From contig NZ_MTQM01000009.1 of the NCBI RefSeq assembly GCF_001984105.1, positions 682,001-746,000 on the forward strand: 64,000 bases of DNA, written 5' to 3'. The notes below the pieces were generated by a model. That model was not told the DNA's origin and searched no databases. It saw only the letters and a list, made by a program, of their open reading frames with translations. Origin of the DNA: Microbacterium sp. CSI-V. GTDB taxonomy: Bacteria; Actinomycetota; Actinomycetes; Actinomycetales; Microbacteriaceae. Position 1 is the first letter of the stretch. Each line of letters opens with the position of its first letter. Shown piece by piece: positions 45,378 to 52,879 of the stretch. A program made the translations under genes and the position numbers.

Positions 45378-45776
45378 CTACCCGCTCAGCGTGCCCGCGT
45401 TCACCATCTGCACCGCACCGACCAGGATCGATGCGATGACCGTCGCCACCTGCACGATGAGACCCGACGTCGAATCGGACCACAGCGAGAACGCGAACCC
45501 GGCGGCACCGATCGCACCCCCCAGGGCGTAGATCACCCCGCGGCCGTTCGTGTTCAGCCACGTGTACCGGTCCCCCGCGCGCAGCAGGAACAGCCCGAGG
45601 GCGCCCTGCACGGCGAGGAGACCGGATGCCGACAGATCCAGCAGCGCCGACGACTGCACGTCCGACACCGCCCCCAGGATCACCAGCAGCGACACGGTCG
45701 ACGCGACCAGAGCCTGCACCGCCTGGCGCTTCTGATCTGTGAACCAGCCCGCAACTCGGGCGAGAAAGTCCTTCAT
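45378..45776 (-). CDS. holin-like membrane protein
   Basis: 132 aa from the ATG at 45776 (AGAGGTGG upstream). Amphipathic N-terminus (MKDFLARVAGWFTDQKRQAV) and about four hydrophobic helices (ALVASTVSLLVILGAVSD, ASGLLAVQGALGLFLL, VIYALGGAIGAAGFAFSL, IVQVATVIASILVGAVQM). Near an endolysin gene, so a holin is likely, although no defined holin family is recognised. Confidence 0.7.
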   Translation of the reverse strand: MKDFLARVAGWFTDQKRQAVQALVASTVSLLVILGAVSDVQSSALLDLSASGLLAVQGALGLFLLRAGDRYTWLNTNGRGVIYALGGAIGAAGFAFSLWSDSTSGLIVQVATVIASILVGAVQMVNAGTLSG

Positions 45777-46321
45777 CGTGCCACCTCTCCGACGATCTCG
45801 GCGTAGTACCGGTCGCCAATCTCTTGCGTGAATGGCACGCCACGATCGCGCGCCCACTGAGCCCCGTTCTTGCACGCCTTGCATGCTCGATACGGGCGCG
45901 CCGAACCGATCGGGCGCAGATTCGCGCCGGCCAGCAGATGACCCCGAGGGCACCTGGTCTTGTTCGTCTCGCGATGCCGCCCGTTGCGCACGACATCGCG
46001 CATGTTGTCGGAATGCGTGCTCCATCGGAGGTTCGACAGAGCATTGTGAGTCTTGACGTCGTCGGCGTGCAGCGCCTCCATGCCTTCCGGGCACGGCCCC
46101 ACAAACGCCTCGAGTACCAGACGATGCACCTGCACCGTGCGGGCCACCCCATCGCGGCACAGCGAAACGCTGCGGTATCGGGCTCCGGTAGCGGAGAGCA
46201 GACGCCCGCGGATGCGCCACCCTCGAGCATCGATGCGATCCAGGCCGCGCACACGCCCTTCGTCGCTGACCTCGTAGAACCCCTCGTACCCGACGACAGG
46301 ACGCCACCGCTCGGCGGTCAT
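45773..46321 (-). CDS. NUMOD4/HNH homing-type endonuclease
   Basis: 182 aa from the ATG at 46321 (overlaps upstream stop as ATGA). NUMOD4 motif WRPVVGYEGFYEVSDEGRVR, then HNH core VHRLVLEAFVGPCPEGMEAL-HADDVKTHNALSNLRWSTHS, and a C-terminal Cys-rich domain (CPRGHLLAG...CKACKNGAQWARDRG). Free-standing homing endonuclease lodged between the two membrane-protein genes of the lysis region. Confidence 0.9.
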   Translation of the reverse strand: MTAERWRPVVGYEGFYEVSDEGRVRGLDRIDARGWRIRGRLLSATGARYRSVSLCRDGVARTVQVHRLVLEAFVGPCPEGMEALHADDVKTHNALSNLRWSTHSDNMRDVVRNGRHRETNKTRCPRGHLLAGANLRPIGSARPYRACKACKNGAQWARDRGVPFTQEIGDRYYAEIVGEVAR

Positions 46322-46758
46322 CCGTCGTCCTCCTCGTCGTCGGGGTCGACCGTCGCCCACAGGCGGTCATCGACCGCCGCGAGCTCATCGACGCGCGTGT
46401 ACAGGCCCGCGACACCCACCTCGAGGCGGCCCGCGGTCTCCTTGAGCTCGCGCACGGCGAGCTCGGTACGGATCGCGGAATCCTTCACGCTCGACCCGTT
46501 GTTGAAATGCACCTCGTGATGGATCTCGCCGATACGGGCATCCGTGCGCTCGATGAACGCCGGCAGCCCCTTGACCGAATCGAGCACCTGCGCCGCCGTC
46601 AGCACCGCGCGCGCGAACGACACCACCCCGGCCGGGATCGTCTTCACGACCGGCCACACCTTGCGAACGAACAGCCACAGACCGGCGGCAACGCCGACCA
46701 CGATCGACACGCCGGCCGCGATGTCCCTCAGACCGATCGCGTCCAGCACGTCGACCAT
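46318..46758 (-). CDS. DUF2746-type single-TM protein of the lysis cluster
   Basis: 146 aa. One N-terminal TM helix (AAGVSIVVGVAAGLWLFVRKV), a basic/amphipathic stretch, and a long coiled-coil-like C-terminus (ELAVRELKETAGRLEVGVAG) ending in acidic DPDDEEDDG. Fits DUF2746 proteins found beside actinophage endolysins; may act as a second holin or spanin-like factor. Confidence 0.7.
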   Translation of the reverse strand: MVDVLDAIGLRDIAAGVSIVVGVAAGLWLFVRKVWPVVKTIPAGVVSFARAVLTAAQVLDSVKGLPAFIERTDARIGEIHHEVHFNNGSSVKDSAIRTELAVRELKETAGRLEVGVAGLYTRVDELAAVDDRLWATVDPDDEEDDG

Positions 46759-46764
46759 GACCGG

Positions 46765-47631
46765 CTACGCACCCTGCTGCTGCTTGCGCAGGCTGTCGAT
46801 TTCACCCTGCGGCCACGTGACCGACTGCGCGCCCCGCGCGAGGAGATCGTGCAGCACCGTCTCTTCGGTCAGGTAGTCGATCCGGCCAGCCTCGTAGATG
46901 TAGACCGTCCCGTTTCCGCCCTGCGCGTAGACCACGATCGGCAGCTGCGCCGCCGCCGCATCCTGTCGCGCCGCCGCGGCGATGATGCTCGAGTGCATGA
47001 CCGACGTCGTCTCCATGATCTGCACGGGCGCGCCCGTCGTCGACTTGGTCGACTTGACGTCGTCCGGGGTCGGGAACGGAACCACGACACCGCCGATCGA
47101 GAGAGACTGCCCGATCGGCGAACTGATGATGGTCGGCATATCGTCCTCCTCAGGTTCGGGCATCCGTGTCGTGCCCGGGTTGATCGTGACCACCGCGAAC
47201 GCGGGGATCGTGTAAGGGTCGGGGTCGCCGATGTGCCATAACTCCTGCGGCGACACGAAATCGACGATGAACCCGACAATCCGGCAGAGCGCGACGAACC
47301 GCGCCCATGCGAGCGACTCGGACCAGGGGGCGAGCGCACGCCAGTTGTTGACGTCGATCGCCGCCATGTCCCGACCGTTGAAGGTCAGCCCATGCGACGA
47401 CGTTCTGGGCACTGCCGCCCAGATGCCGAGCTCGGCGCGGTACTGGTACTGGATGCTGAGCGGCCGGTAACCGTTCCAGCCGGGCGTGGGCACGAGCCAC
47501 ACGCCGTACTTTTCCAGCCCGAGACGCTGAAGCGCGCGCCACCGCGCAGCCGTCCCGGACGGCAGATAGAATTCCGGGCCGAGGTACACCAGGTCAGACA
47601 GCGGAGCCTCACCGTTCGCGTAACGCGTCAC
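46765..47631 (-). CDS. endolysin, M15/VanY-like peptidase
   Basis: 288 aa from a GTG at 47631 with a G-rich ribosome site. Residues about 25-135 carry an M15 D,D-/L,D-peptidase pattern: GWNGYRPLSIQYQYRAELGI, SSHGLTFNGRDMAAIDVNNW (zinc His and Asp) and PQELWHIG (third zinc ligand His). The remainder (MPTIISSPIGQSLSIGGVVV...YIYEAGRIDYLTEETVL) is an unrecognised C-terminal domain, perhaps for wall binding. Cleaves peptidoglycan peptides at lysis. Confidence 0.75.
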   Translation of the reverse strand: MTRYANGEAPLSDLVYLGPEFYLPSGTAARWRALQRLGLEKYGVWLVPTPGWNGYRPLSIQYQYRAELGIWAAVPRTSSHGLTFNGRDMAAIDVNNWRALAPWSESLAWARFVALCRIVGFIVDFVSPQELWHIGDPDPYTIPAFAVVTINPGTTRMPEPEEDDMPTIISSPIGQSLSIGGVVVPFPTPDDVKSTKSTTGAPVQIMETTSVMHSSIIAAAARQDAAAAQLPIVVYAQGGNGTVYIYEAGRIDYLTEETVLHDLLARGAQSVTWPQGEIDSLRKQQQGA

Positions 47632-47646
47632 CTGTCACCCCCCCAT

Positions 47647-48312
47647 TCAGTAGCCGACCGCGAACCAGTTCGCGCGTCGGAGACCGGCCGGGCCACCCCA
47701 CAGCACCGAGAATCCCGTCCGCGACGGACTCGCCACCCCGCGGATGCTGCCGCCTCCCGAGGCGTCGCCGTCGGTGACCACAGTCGATAGGAGCGTGGAC
47801 GGGAACGGTCGATAGAACGTGATGCTCATCCCTGCGCCCGACGAATCGACCGACGCCACGTTCGTGCCCGATTGGATGAACACGAACGACCCCGCCGGGA
47901 CACTCGGATCGACCTCTACCGGTCGACGCCATGCGGTGCCGTCCCACTGATACAGGGCCGAGCCAATCGAGCACTGGTCGCCACCGCTGAGGAGCGACGA
48001 GAACGACGAACCCCATGCATCCGCTGCCGTCTTGGTCGGAAACGACAGGACGCCCGAGGCCGGCACGAACTGCCCACCGCGGGAAACTTCGATCTGGTGC
48101 AGCGGGCGCGCATCCGCCCTAGCGGTCGTCAGCGGACGACTCGCCCCCACGGGGAACTCGGATGTCGATAGCGCGGCGACGACTTGCGCCTGCTCCGTCG
48201 CGTTCGCCACGGGTACCACGTCGTTGACGGACAGGAGCGAATTTGCCAGCCCGGCGCGGCTCGGTGCCTCCCCGGGCGCGAGAGTCGCGTGCTTCTTGCT
48301 GTCGAGCGCCAT
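47647..48312 (-). CDS. minor tail / receptor-binding protein
   Basis: 221 aa from the ATG at 48312 (GAGGGGG upstream); first gene of the late leftward unit. MALDSKKHATLAPGEAPSRA at the N-terminus, a middle with SIGSALYQWDGTAWRRPVEV resembling phage tail-tip modules, and a C-terminal beta-sandwich ending in LWGGPAGLRRANWFAVGY. Probably a small fiber or tip protein. Confidence 0.65.
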   Translation of the reverse strand: MALDSKKHATLAPGEAPSRAGLANSLLSVNDVVPVANATEQAQVVAALSTSEFPVGASRPLTTARADARPLHQIEVSRGGQFVPASGVLSFPTKTAADAWGSSFSSLLSGGDQCSIGSALYQWDGTAWRRPVEVDPSVPAGSFVFIQSGTNVASVDSSGAGMSITFYRPFPSTLLSTVVTDGDASGGGSIRGVASPSRTGFSVLWGGPAGLRRANWFAVGY

Positions 48313-48723
48313 ACTCGCCACCCCCTCGGTGTGTGCGGCGCGGCCACCGCCAGGGGAACCCTCACCCCGGCGACGGCCGCGCCTTTCCCTCACCCACTCC
48401 CACCTCTGGGAGATCAGGCACCCCCACCGAAACCCGGCCAGGGGAAAGAACTACGCCCCGAACCGTGCGCGCTGACCTGGAAGCCATGCACCCGCGCGGC
48501 GCCCGCAACAGCGCGACGCTCGACGACGCGGCGGTGCGGCAGATTGTGCGCAGCGGCGACGACCCGAGGCGAGCCCCCGGCCACGTCAGGCCGGGAAGAC
48601 TCGAGCGCGGGAACGACAAAGGCCCGAACCGGATCGGTTCGGGCCTTTCGTCAAGTCCTGCGCAAGCTCAGCTTAACAGGCCACCGCGCCACCCGGAGGC
48701 CGTTTCCGGGTGCCGGGCGAAAC
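48313..48723. other. late-operon control region, non-coding
   Basis: About 410 bp without a convincing gene. Contains a long imperfect inverted repeat (48338-48356 with 48365-48382) in the presumed 5' leader of the fiber transcript, GC-rich unstructured sequence, and an intrinsic terminator at 48618-48648. The late promoter probably lies between 48385 and 48617, but no clear -35/-10 pair was found. Confidence 0.5.
48618..48648. terminator. bidirectional intrinsic terminator between early and late blocks
   Basis: Perfect 13-bp stem (48618-48630 with 48636-48648, 5-nt loop) beginning with AAA and ending with TTT, so it can function in both directions. It separates the membrane-protein gene at 48724 from the late operon. 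Confidence 0.85.
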
Positions 48724-48954
48724 TCACACGATCGCTGCCACCGCGCCCGATATCGCTGCGCCGAGGCCCGCGATCACCGCCACCAGCACGGCCAGCAGCA
48801 GCGCCGAGAACAGCACCCGCCCCGCGACCACGACCGGACCAGACGACACCCGCCGACGCGCACCCACCATGCCTACGACGAGCAGCACCACCGCGCAGCC
48901 GATCGCCACAGCCCCCGCAGCGACCGCCACCAGCACCCACCCCGCCACGGTCAC
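48724..48954 (-). CDS. small two-TM membrane protein
   Basis: 76 aa from GTG. Two hydrophobic helices (WVLVAVAAGAVAIGCAVVLL, VLFSALLLAVLVAVIAGLGA) joined by a basic loop. A TACGCT box abuts the GTG, suggesting a leaderless message divergent from the small HTH gene at 49050. Function unknown; possible superinfection or lysis-timing factor. Confidence 0.55.
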   Translation of the reverse strand: MTVAGWVLVAVAAGAVAIGCAVVLLVVGMVGARRRVSSGPVVVAGRVLFSALLLAVLVAVIAGLGAAISGAVAAIV

Positions 48955-49001
48955 AGCGTAACCTCGGCGGCCGTAGACGACGGATCACTCGAACCGGTCA
49001 G

Positions 49002-49048
49002 CGTCAAGATACCTTGACGCTCGGAGTGTCCGTCAAGTAACCTTGACG
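49002..49048. promoter_or_regulatory. twin operators over the promoter of the 61-aa HTH gene
   Basis: Two copies of CGTCAAG-N4-CTTGACG (49002-49019 and 49031-49048), perfect in both arms, spaced 29 bp centre to centre. The TTGACG of copy 1 (49014-49019) acts as -35 and TAACCT inside copy 2 (49038-49043) as -10, with an 18-nt spacer and the ATG 6 nt later. A protein bound here would block the promoter. Confidence 0.8.
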
Positions 49049-49049
49049 C

Positions 49050-49235
49050 ATGGATGAGCAGAAGAAGACCGCCTACCTCGACAGCCTGCAAAGCGCCGCC
49101 CTCCGACTCGAGGACCTCGAAGCGGACATCAGAAGCTTTGCCACCATCGCCCGCGAGAACGGTGCAAGCTGGACCGACGTCGGCGACGCGCTCGGCGTCT
49201 CCCGTCAGGCCGCACAGCAGCGATTCGGGCGCTGA
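49050..49235 (+). CDS. small helix-turn-helix regulator
   Basis: 61 aa. Helical N-terminus (YLDSLQSAALRLEDLEADIR) and a C-terminal HTH (ARENGASWTDVGDALGVSRQAAQQRFG) of the type seen in resolvase and sigma-region-4-like proteins. Leaderless start immediately after the second operator copy, so autoregulation is likely. Rightward and convergent with the end of the early operon, at the early/late boundary. Confidence 0.8.
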   Translation: MDEQKKTAYLDSLQSAALRLEDLEADIRSFATIARENGASWTDVGDALGVSRQAAQQRFGR

Positions 49236-49243
49236 CGAACGCA

Positions 49244-49528
49244 TTACGACTCCCGTCCTGTCGAACCGTGGGCGAGTAGTGCGCGCACCGCCGGAACCAT
49301 CCCGGCGGGAATGTCGACGCGCGAGTCTCCGTCGTAGACCACGACGTCGCCCGTCGGGCCGAACTGAGCGACCGCCTCGTAGCGCTCGTGACGCCGCCGG
49401 GCGTTCGCGTGCATCATCGCCCCTCGTGCCGCGTTACCCCGATGCCGGGTGACGGTCCCCGTGCGACCACACGTGCACTGCCATTGCCACCCGGCCCCGG
49501 TTTCGCGGATCTTGGGAATGTGCTTCAT
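49244..49528 (-). CDS. hypothetical protein, last gene of the early operon
   Basis: 94 aa from the ATG at 49528 (GGGAG upstream), overlapping the previous gene by 4 nt. MKHIPKIRETGAGWQWQCTC with a CxC pair and GDVVVYDGDSRVDIPAGMVP. Unrecognised; ends 9 nt from the convergent HTH gene. Confidence 0.6.
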   Translation of the reverse strand: MKHIPKIRETGAGWQWQCTCGRTGTVTRHRGNAARGAMMHANARRRHERYEAVAQFGPTGDVVVYDGDSRVDIPAGMVPAVRALLAHGSTGRES

Positions 49529-49848
49529 GTCGTGCTCCCTCCCGGGCGCTCGGGCTCCTGCACACTCGGTCCGGGATCGCCGAGACCCAGCACGACGTGC
49601 CCCGGGACTATGCCGCCCAGGTCGCGCAACGATGGGTCGCCCGCGAATACGAACGTGACGGTCCGCGTGATCGGAGGACGGCGCTTGTCGCAGCGCTCGG
49701 TCCCGCAGTCGCACGACGACGTGTCCACCAGCACGAGCGTGTCGCCCCGCTGATAGGCGCGGTCGTTGCGCCGCACCTCGAACGTCTTCTCGCCAGACAG
49801 CACTGCCGAGAAGTAGGGCTCGACCGTCTTGAGGGTGTGCGTGGTCAT
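49525..49848 (-). CDS. DUF3850 (ASCH-like) domain protein
   Basis: 107 aa. LKTVEPYFSAVLSGEKTFEVRRND and RAYQRGDTLVLVDTS match DUF3850, an ASCH/PUA-like fold proposed to bind RNA or modified nucleotides, common in phages. Contains a CDCGTERC cluster. Translationally coupled at both ends in the early operon. Confidence 0.8.
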   Translation of the reverse strand: MTTHTLKTVEPYFSAVLSGEKTFEVRRNDRAYQRGDTLVLVDTSSCDCGTERCDKRRPPITRTVTFVFAGDPSLRDLGGIVPGHVVLGLGDPGPSVQEPERPGGSTT

Positions 49849-50006
49849 CGTGTGCTCCCATCCTCGTGGTCCGTTCTCACGTTGGCGCGACAGACGAGCC
49901 GGTGCCCGAGTAGTAGCCATAGCCCCGCCGGCACCCCGTGCAGCAGCCCCGGCGCAGCGAACCTCTGACCACACACACCGCACACGTTCACCCCGTCGCC
50001 GATCAC
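49845..50006 (-). CDS. 53-aa zinc-ribbon-like protein
   Basis: GTG at 50006 overlaps the upstream stop (GTGA) and its stop overlaps the DUF3850 start (ATGA). MIGDGVNVCGVCGQRFAAPG, LLHGVPAGLWLLLGHRLVCR: a CxxC pair plus a later Cys and His that could bind zinc. Too short for most gene callers, but tightly coupled on both sides, which supports it as real. Confidence 0.65.
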   Translation of the reverse strand: MIGDGVNVCGVCGQRFAAPGLLHGVPAGLWLLLGHRLVCRANVRTDHEDGSTR

Positions 50007-50887
50007 CCGGACACCTCCGATGCCGCGAACCGACCGTCGTCCGCACGCGACGACCTCGCCTCCATGCGAGCCCGAACCTCACGCAGCGCCGACCGGCGGA
50101 ACAGCGGCGTCCGCCGACCCGCCACGTACGCCACCCGCTCAGGCTCGATCTCGCCCTTCTGCTCCCACCGTTGCAGCGTCCGCAGCGACCCCGCCTCGGC
50201 CGCCGCCTGAGGGCCACCGAGCAGCGGGTCGCCACGCTCCGCGATCGGCGTCGCCGTCGACTCATCGAACACCCGCTCCGGACGCAACGCCCGCGACACC
50301 GTCACCGCCTCCTCGACCGGACGCTCCCGCCGCTCCGCACCCCACACCTTCAGGGCATCCACGACGGACCAACCCGACCGCACCCCGTCGTCGTTCACCG
50401 GGTGCTCCTCGAGCAGCAGACCGTACAGCGACATCACGTCGTCCTCGTCGGCGAGCCGCTCGTCCAGGTGCGCGAGGATCCCGGCCGCCGCGGCCTCCGC
50501 GTCCTCGAACGCCTCCGCGGCATCCGACCGCGGCCACCCGCCCTGCGGCGACCACCGCCACAGGCCGATCTGCACCGCCCGCGACGCATCCAGCAGATCC
50601 GCCGGCACCGGGGCCGCGGCCTCCACCGGGGCAGACCCCGACCGCCGCGCCCGATCCTCATACACGATCGCCGACGTCGGATCGATCTTCGACCGCATCC
50701 GCCCCACCAGATCCGGCACCTCACGCAACGCCCACCGGAACCGGCCCCGACACCGTACGCATACCAGCGTCCTGCCGACCGTCGGCTCGCCGACGCAGCC
50801 CGTGCACGGATATCCCGGGTGCTCGTACACGAGGCACTCGGCGAAATGCCGGCCCGCCTGCGCACACCCCAGCAGACACGTACTCAC
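50003..50887 (-). CDS. DNA-binding-like protein with N-terminal Cys cluster
   Basis: 294 aa from a GTG at 50887 overlapping the previous stop. N-terminal zinc region (CLLGCAQAGRHFAECL, CTGC, CVRC), an acidic helical middle (AEAFEDAEAAAAGILAHLDE) and a C-terminal HTH-like part (GGPQAAAEAGSLRTLQRWEQ, RRTPLFRRSALREVRAR) that resembles winged-helix/MerR-type recognition. Probable regulator or replication accessory of the early operon. Confidence 0.65.
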   Translation of the reverse strand: MSTCLLGCAQAGRHFAECLVYEHPGYPCTGCVGEPTVGRTLVCVRCRGRFRWALREVPDLVGRMRSKIDPTSAIVYEDRARRSGSAPVEAAAPVPADLLDASRAVQIGLWRWSPQGGWPRSDAAEAFEDAEAAAAGILAHLDERLADEDDVMSLYGLLLEEHPVNDDGVRSGWSVVDALKVWGAERRERPVEEAVTVSRALRPERVFDESTATPIAERGDPLLGGPQAAAEAGSLRTLQRWEQKGEIEPERVAYVAGRRTPLFRRSALREVRARMEARSSRADDGRFAASEVSG

Positions 50888-51120
50888 GCGGGATACTCCT
50901 TGACTGCGGCGGTCTGCTCCGCTCGGCGGCGGCGAATGATTCGGCGGGCTTTTCGATGCGCGCCAGCCTCGGTGAGTGCCCACCCGACCGGGGCGCTGAG
51001 GGCCGACGGGGATCGGGGCAGCCCGCGTGCCGGGTCCGCCTCCCACCCCATCCTGAGCCGTACGTGGTACCCGATCGCGGCGGCTTCGATGCGGTAGCGG
51101 AAGATCACGAACGCGCCCAT
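50884..51120 (-). CDS. hypothetical early protein
   Basis: 78 aa from the ATG at 51120, which overlaps the ssb stop (TGATG). GAFVIFRYRIEAAAIGYHVR, then WALTEAGAHRKARRIIRRRR; basic C-terminus suggests nucleic-acid contact. Not recognised. Confidence 0.6.
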   Translation of the reverse strand: MGAFVIFRYRIEAAAIGYHVRLRMGWEADPARGLPRSPSALSAPVGWALTEAGAHRKARRIIRRRRAEQTAAVKEYPA

Positions 51121-51572
51121 CAGAACGGGGTTTCCTCTCCCGAGGGGACCGACCAGGCGCCTGACTCGTCGACCGGCGACCCACCGGATGCCGGCCGCTG
51201 CCCGCCACCTCGCGCCCGTGTGACGACGGCCGTCGCGTACCGCAGCGCCGGCCCGATCTCGTCGACCTCGAGCTCGAGCACCGTCCGCGCGTTGCCCTCC
51301 CGGTCCTGGTACGACTTCTGCACCAGACGCCCGGTCACGATCACACGGGCACCCTTCGTCAGCGACCCGGCGATGTGCTCCGCGTGCTCCCTCCATGCCG
51401 AGCAGTGCATGAACAACGGCTCACCGTCCTTCCACTCCCCCGCCTGACGGTCGAACACCCGCGGCGTCGAAGCCACCGTGAACCCCACCACCGGAACCCC
51501 GCCCTGCGTGTGCCGCAGTTCGGGATCCGCCGTCATGTTGCCGACGATCGTCAGCGTCGTCTCTCCGGTCAT
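51120..51572 (-). CDS. ssb: single-stranded DNA-binding protein (phage)
   Basis: 150 aa from the ATG at 51572. OB-fold: [80 protein letters not shown]. The C-terminus ends in the acidic tip EETPF, the usual partner-recruiting motif. Works in phage replication and recombination with the nuclease at 56461. Confidence 0.92.
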   Translation of the reverse strand: MTGETTLTIVGNMTADPELRHTQGGVPVVGFTVASTPRVFDRQAGEWKDGEPLFMHCSAWREHAEHIAGSLTKGARVIVTGRLVQKSYQDREGNARTVLELEVDEIGPALRYATAVVTRARGGGQRPASGGSPVDESGAWSVPSGEETPF

Positions 51573-51853
51573 GCCGTCTTCGTCCTCTCTTGCCGCCAGT
51601 GCCGTTCGGCCTGGCGCGTTCTCTTGTCCTGCTGTCGCTGCGCGGATGCCACCCGGCACGGCTCGCACCGGCACCTGTGATTCGCGTAGCAGTTCCCCGT
51701 CTCGGCATGCTTGTGCTCCGGCGGGCAGATCCCCATCGGCCGGCGCCCCTCCCACCCGGGAGCCTCCGAATGCAGCCGCATGCGGTACGACGGCGACACC
51801 GCGTAACGCGCGAGCACCCCGTCGATGAACACCGCGAAATCGAGATCACTCAC
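51569..51853 (-). CDS. small early protein with His-Cys motif
   Basis: 94 aa from the GTG at 51853 that overlaps the upstream stop (a GTG three nt earlier is possible). [20 protein letters not shown], then [24 protein letters not shown], a Cys/His cluster like that in the terminase small subunit, then a basic tail. Possible DNA-binding zinc protein. Confidence 0.6.
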   Translation of the reverse strand: MSDLDFAVFIDGVLARYAVSPSYRMRLHSEAPGWEGRRPMGICPPEHKHAETGNCYANHRCRCEPCRVASAQRQQDKRTRQAERHWRQERTKTA

Positions 51854-52539
51854 CACGGCTCACCGTCCGGGTGATCCTCGTAGTGCTCCGTCAGCCGCTC
51901 CTCGTAGACCTTCCGCTGCATCCACTCGTCGCGCAGAAGGCGGGCATCCCGGCAGGGTCCACACTTCCGACGCCCCGCCCCGTGCGGCATGTGGTCGTCG
52001 CAGAACATCGGCGGCGCGTCCAGCACCAACGGCCGCGACGGCGGCTCGCCCTCGTCCGGCACCGGCTCGCGCACCGCTGCCCACGCATCGGCCCGCGCCG
52101 CGTCCTCGGCCCGCACCTGCTCCCGCGCACGCTCCCGCGCCCACTCGCCCGCCCGCGCATCCCGCCCGCGCGCACCTCCCCCCACAGCCACGGACTTCCA
52201 TGGACGATCCGCCGGGGGCTCCGGGGTGTGGATCTTCGTACGCCGCAGATCGACCTTCAGCGGATGCAGCAGCAGCAGCCACTCGCACCCCTCGGCCCGG
52301 TACGTCGCCAGGAAACCGACGTCGATCAGCGTCAGCAGCTGCTCGAGCACCATGTCCGACGCCGTCGACACCGGCAGCGTCGGATGCATCGCCGACGCGA
52401 TCCACTCCGGTTCCGCCGGCCCCCTCCCCATCGGGTCCAGATTCAGCCACAGCCACATCGCGAGCGGTTTCGCCCCGTCCGGCACCGGCTCGAGGTGCGC
52501 CCAGTCCTGCGGGCTTATCATGCGTTGCTTCGTTGACAC
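51850..52539 (-). CDS. replication-module protein with winged-helix-like N-terminus
   Basis: 229 aa from GTG 52539 (ATG at 52521 alternative). N-terminal RMISPQDWAHLEPVPDGAKP...ASDMVLEQLLTLIDVGFLAT resembles phage replisome-organiser/winged-helix domains. A disordered charged middle and a C-terminal CDDHMPHGAGRRKCGPCRDA zinc motif follow. A second frame of the same strand is also open through this whole gene (see the CDS at 52540). Confidence 0.6.
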   Translation of the reverse strand: MSTKQRMISPQDWAHLEPVPDGAKPLAMWLWLNLDPMGRGPAEPEWIASAMHPTLPVSTASDMVLEQLLTLIDVGFLATYRAEGCEWLLLLHPLKVDLRRTKIHTPEPPADRPWKSVAVGGGARGRDARAGEWARERAREQVRAEDAARADAWAAVREPVPDEGEPPSRPLVLDAPPMFCDDHMPHGAGRRKCGPCRDARLLRDEWMQRKVYEERLTEHYEDHPDGEPW

Positions 52540-52879
52540 CCTGATCGTTCCCTCTTGCGAATCCTCGAATGCACGCGTTCAGCGCGTGCTGCACGTCCTC
52601 CGGCTCGACATAGAACGACTCCGTCCACCCCGACCCGCCACGCCCCAACACCCACTCCGCGTCACGCCACCCACGGAACGCGGGCAGGAACCACCGCCGC
52701 AGTTCCCGCAGCGCCTCCCGCTCCCACGTGGCATCCGTGTTCCGGGCGCACACGATCACCTGCCCGCCGTGCCGAATCATGTGCTCGATCCGGGACCACT
52801 TCCACGCCCGACCGACCTTGAACGTCCACGACTTCTCGAACCACACGACGTACGTCATCGCGAACTCGCGGCGCTTCAT
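52540..52879 (-). CDS. hypothetical early protein, 3' end unresolved
   Basis: Begins at ATG 52879, overlapping the methyltransferase stop (ATGA): MKRREFAMTYVVWFEKSWTF, RHGGQVIVCARNTDATWERE, WTESFYVEPEDVQHALNACI. Codon use is normal to about 52560. The frame then has no stop until 51860, running through the next gene in a frame that looks non-coding. So the natural C-terminus is unclear: a sequence indel, a frameshift fusion to the next gene, or a truly overlapping tail. Coordinates here mark only the confidently coding part. Confidence 0.5.

Noticed and set aside
48469..48700. Rightward ORF beginning GTG CGC GCT GAC CTG with ATG at 48486
   Set aside because: No family pattern, Arg/Gly-rich, runs through a perfect intrinsic terminator at 48618-48648; treated as non-coding.
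48710..48961. Thr/Ala-rich rightward 83-codon frame
   Set aside because: Antisense of the two-helix membrane protein at 48724-48954, which has a better start and promoter.
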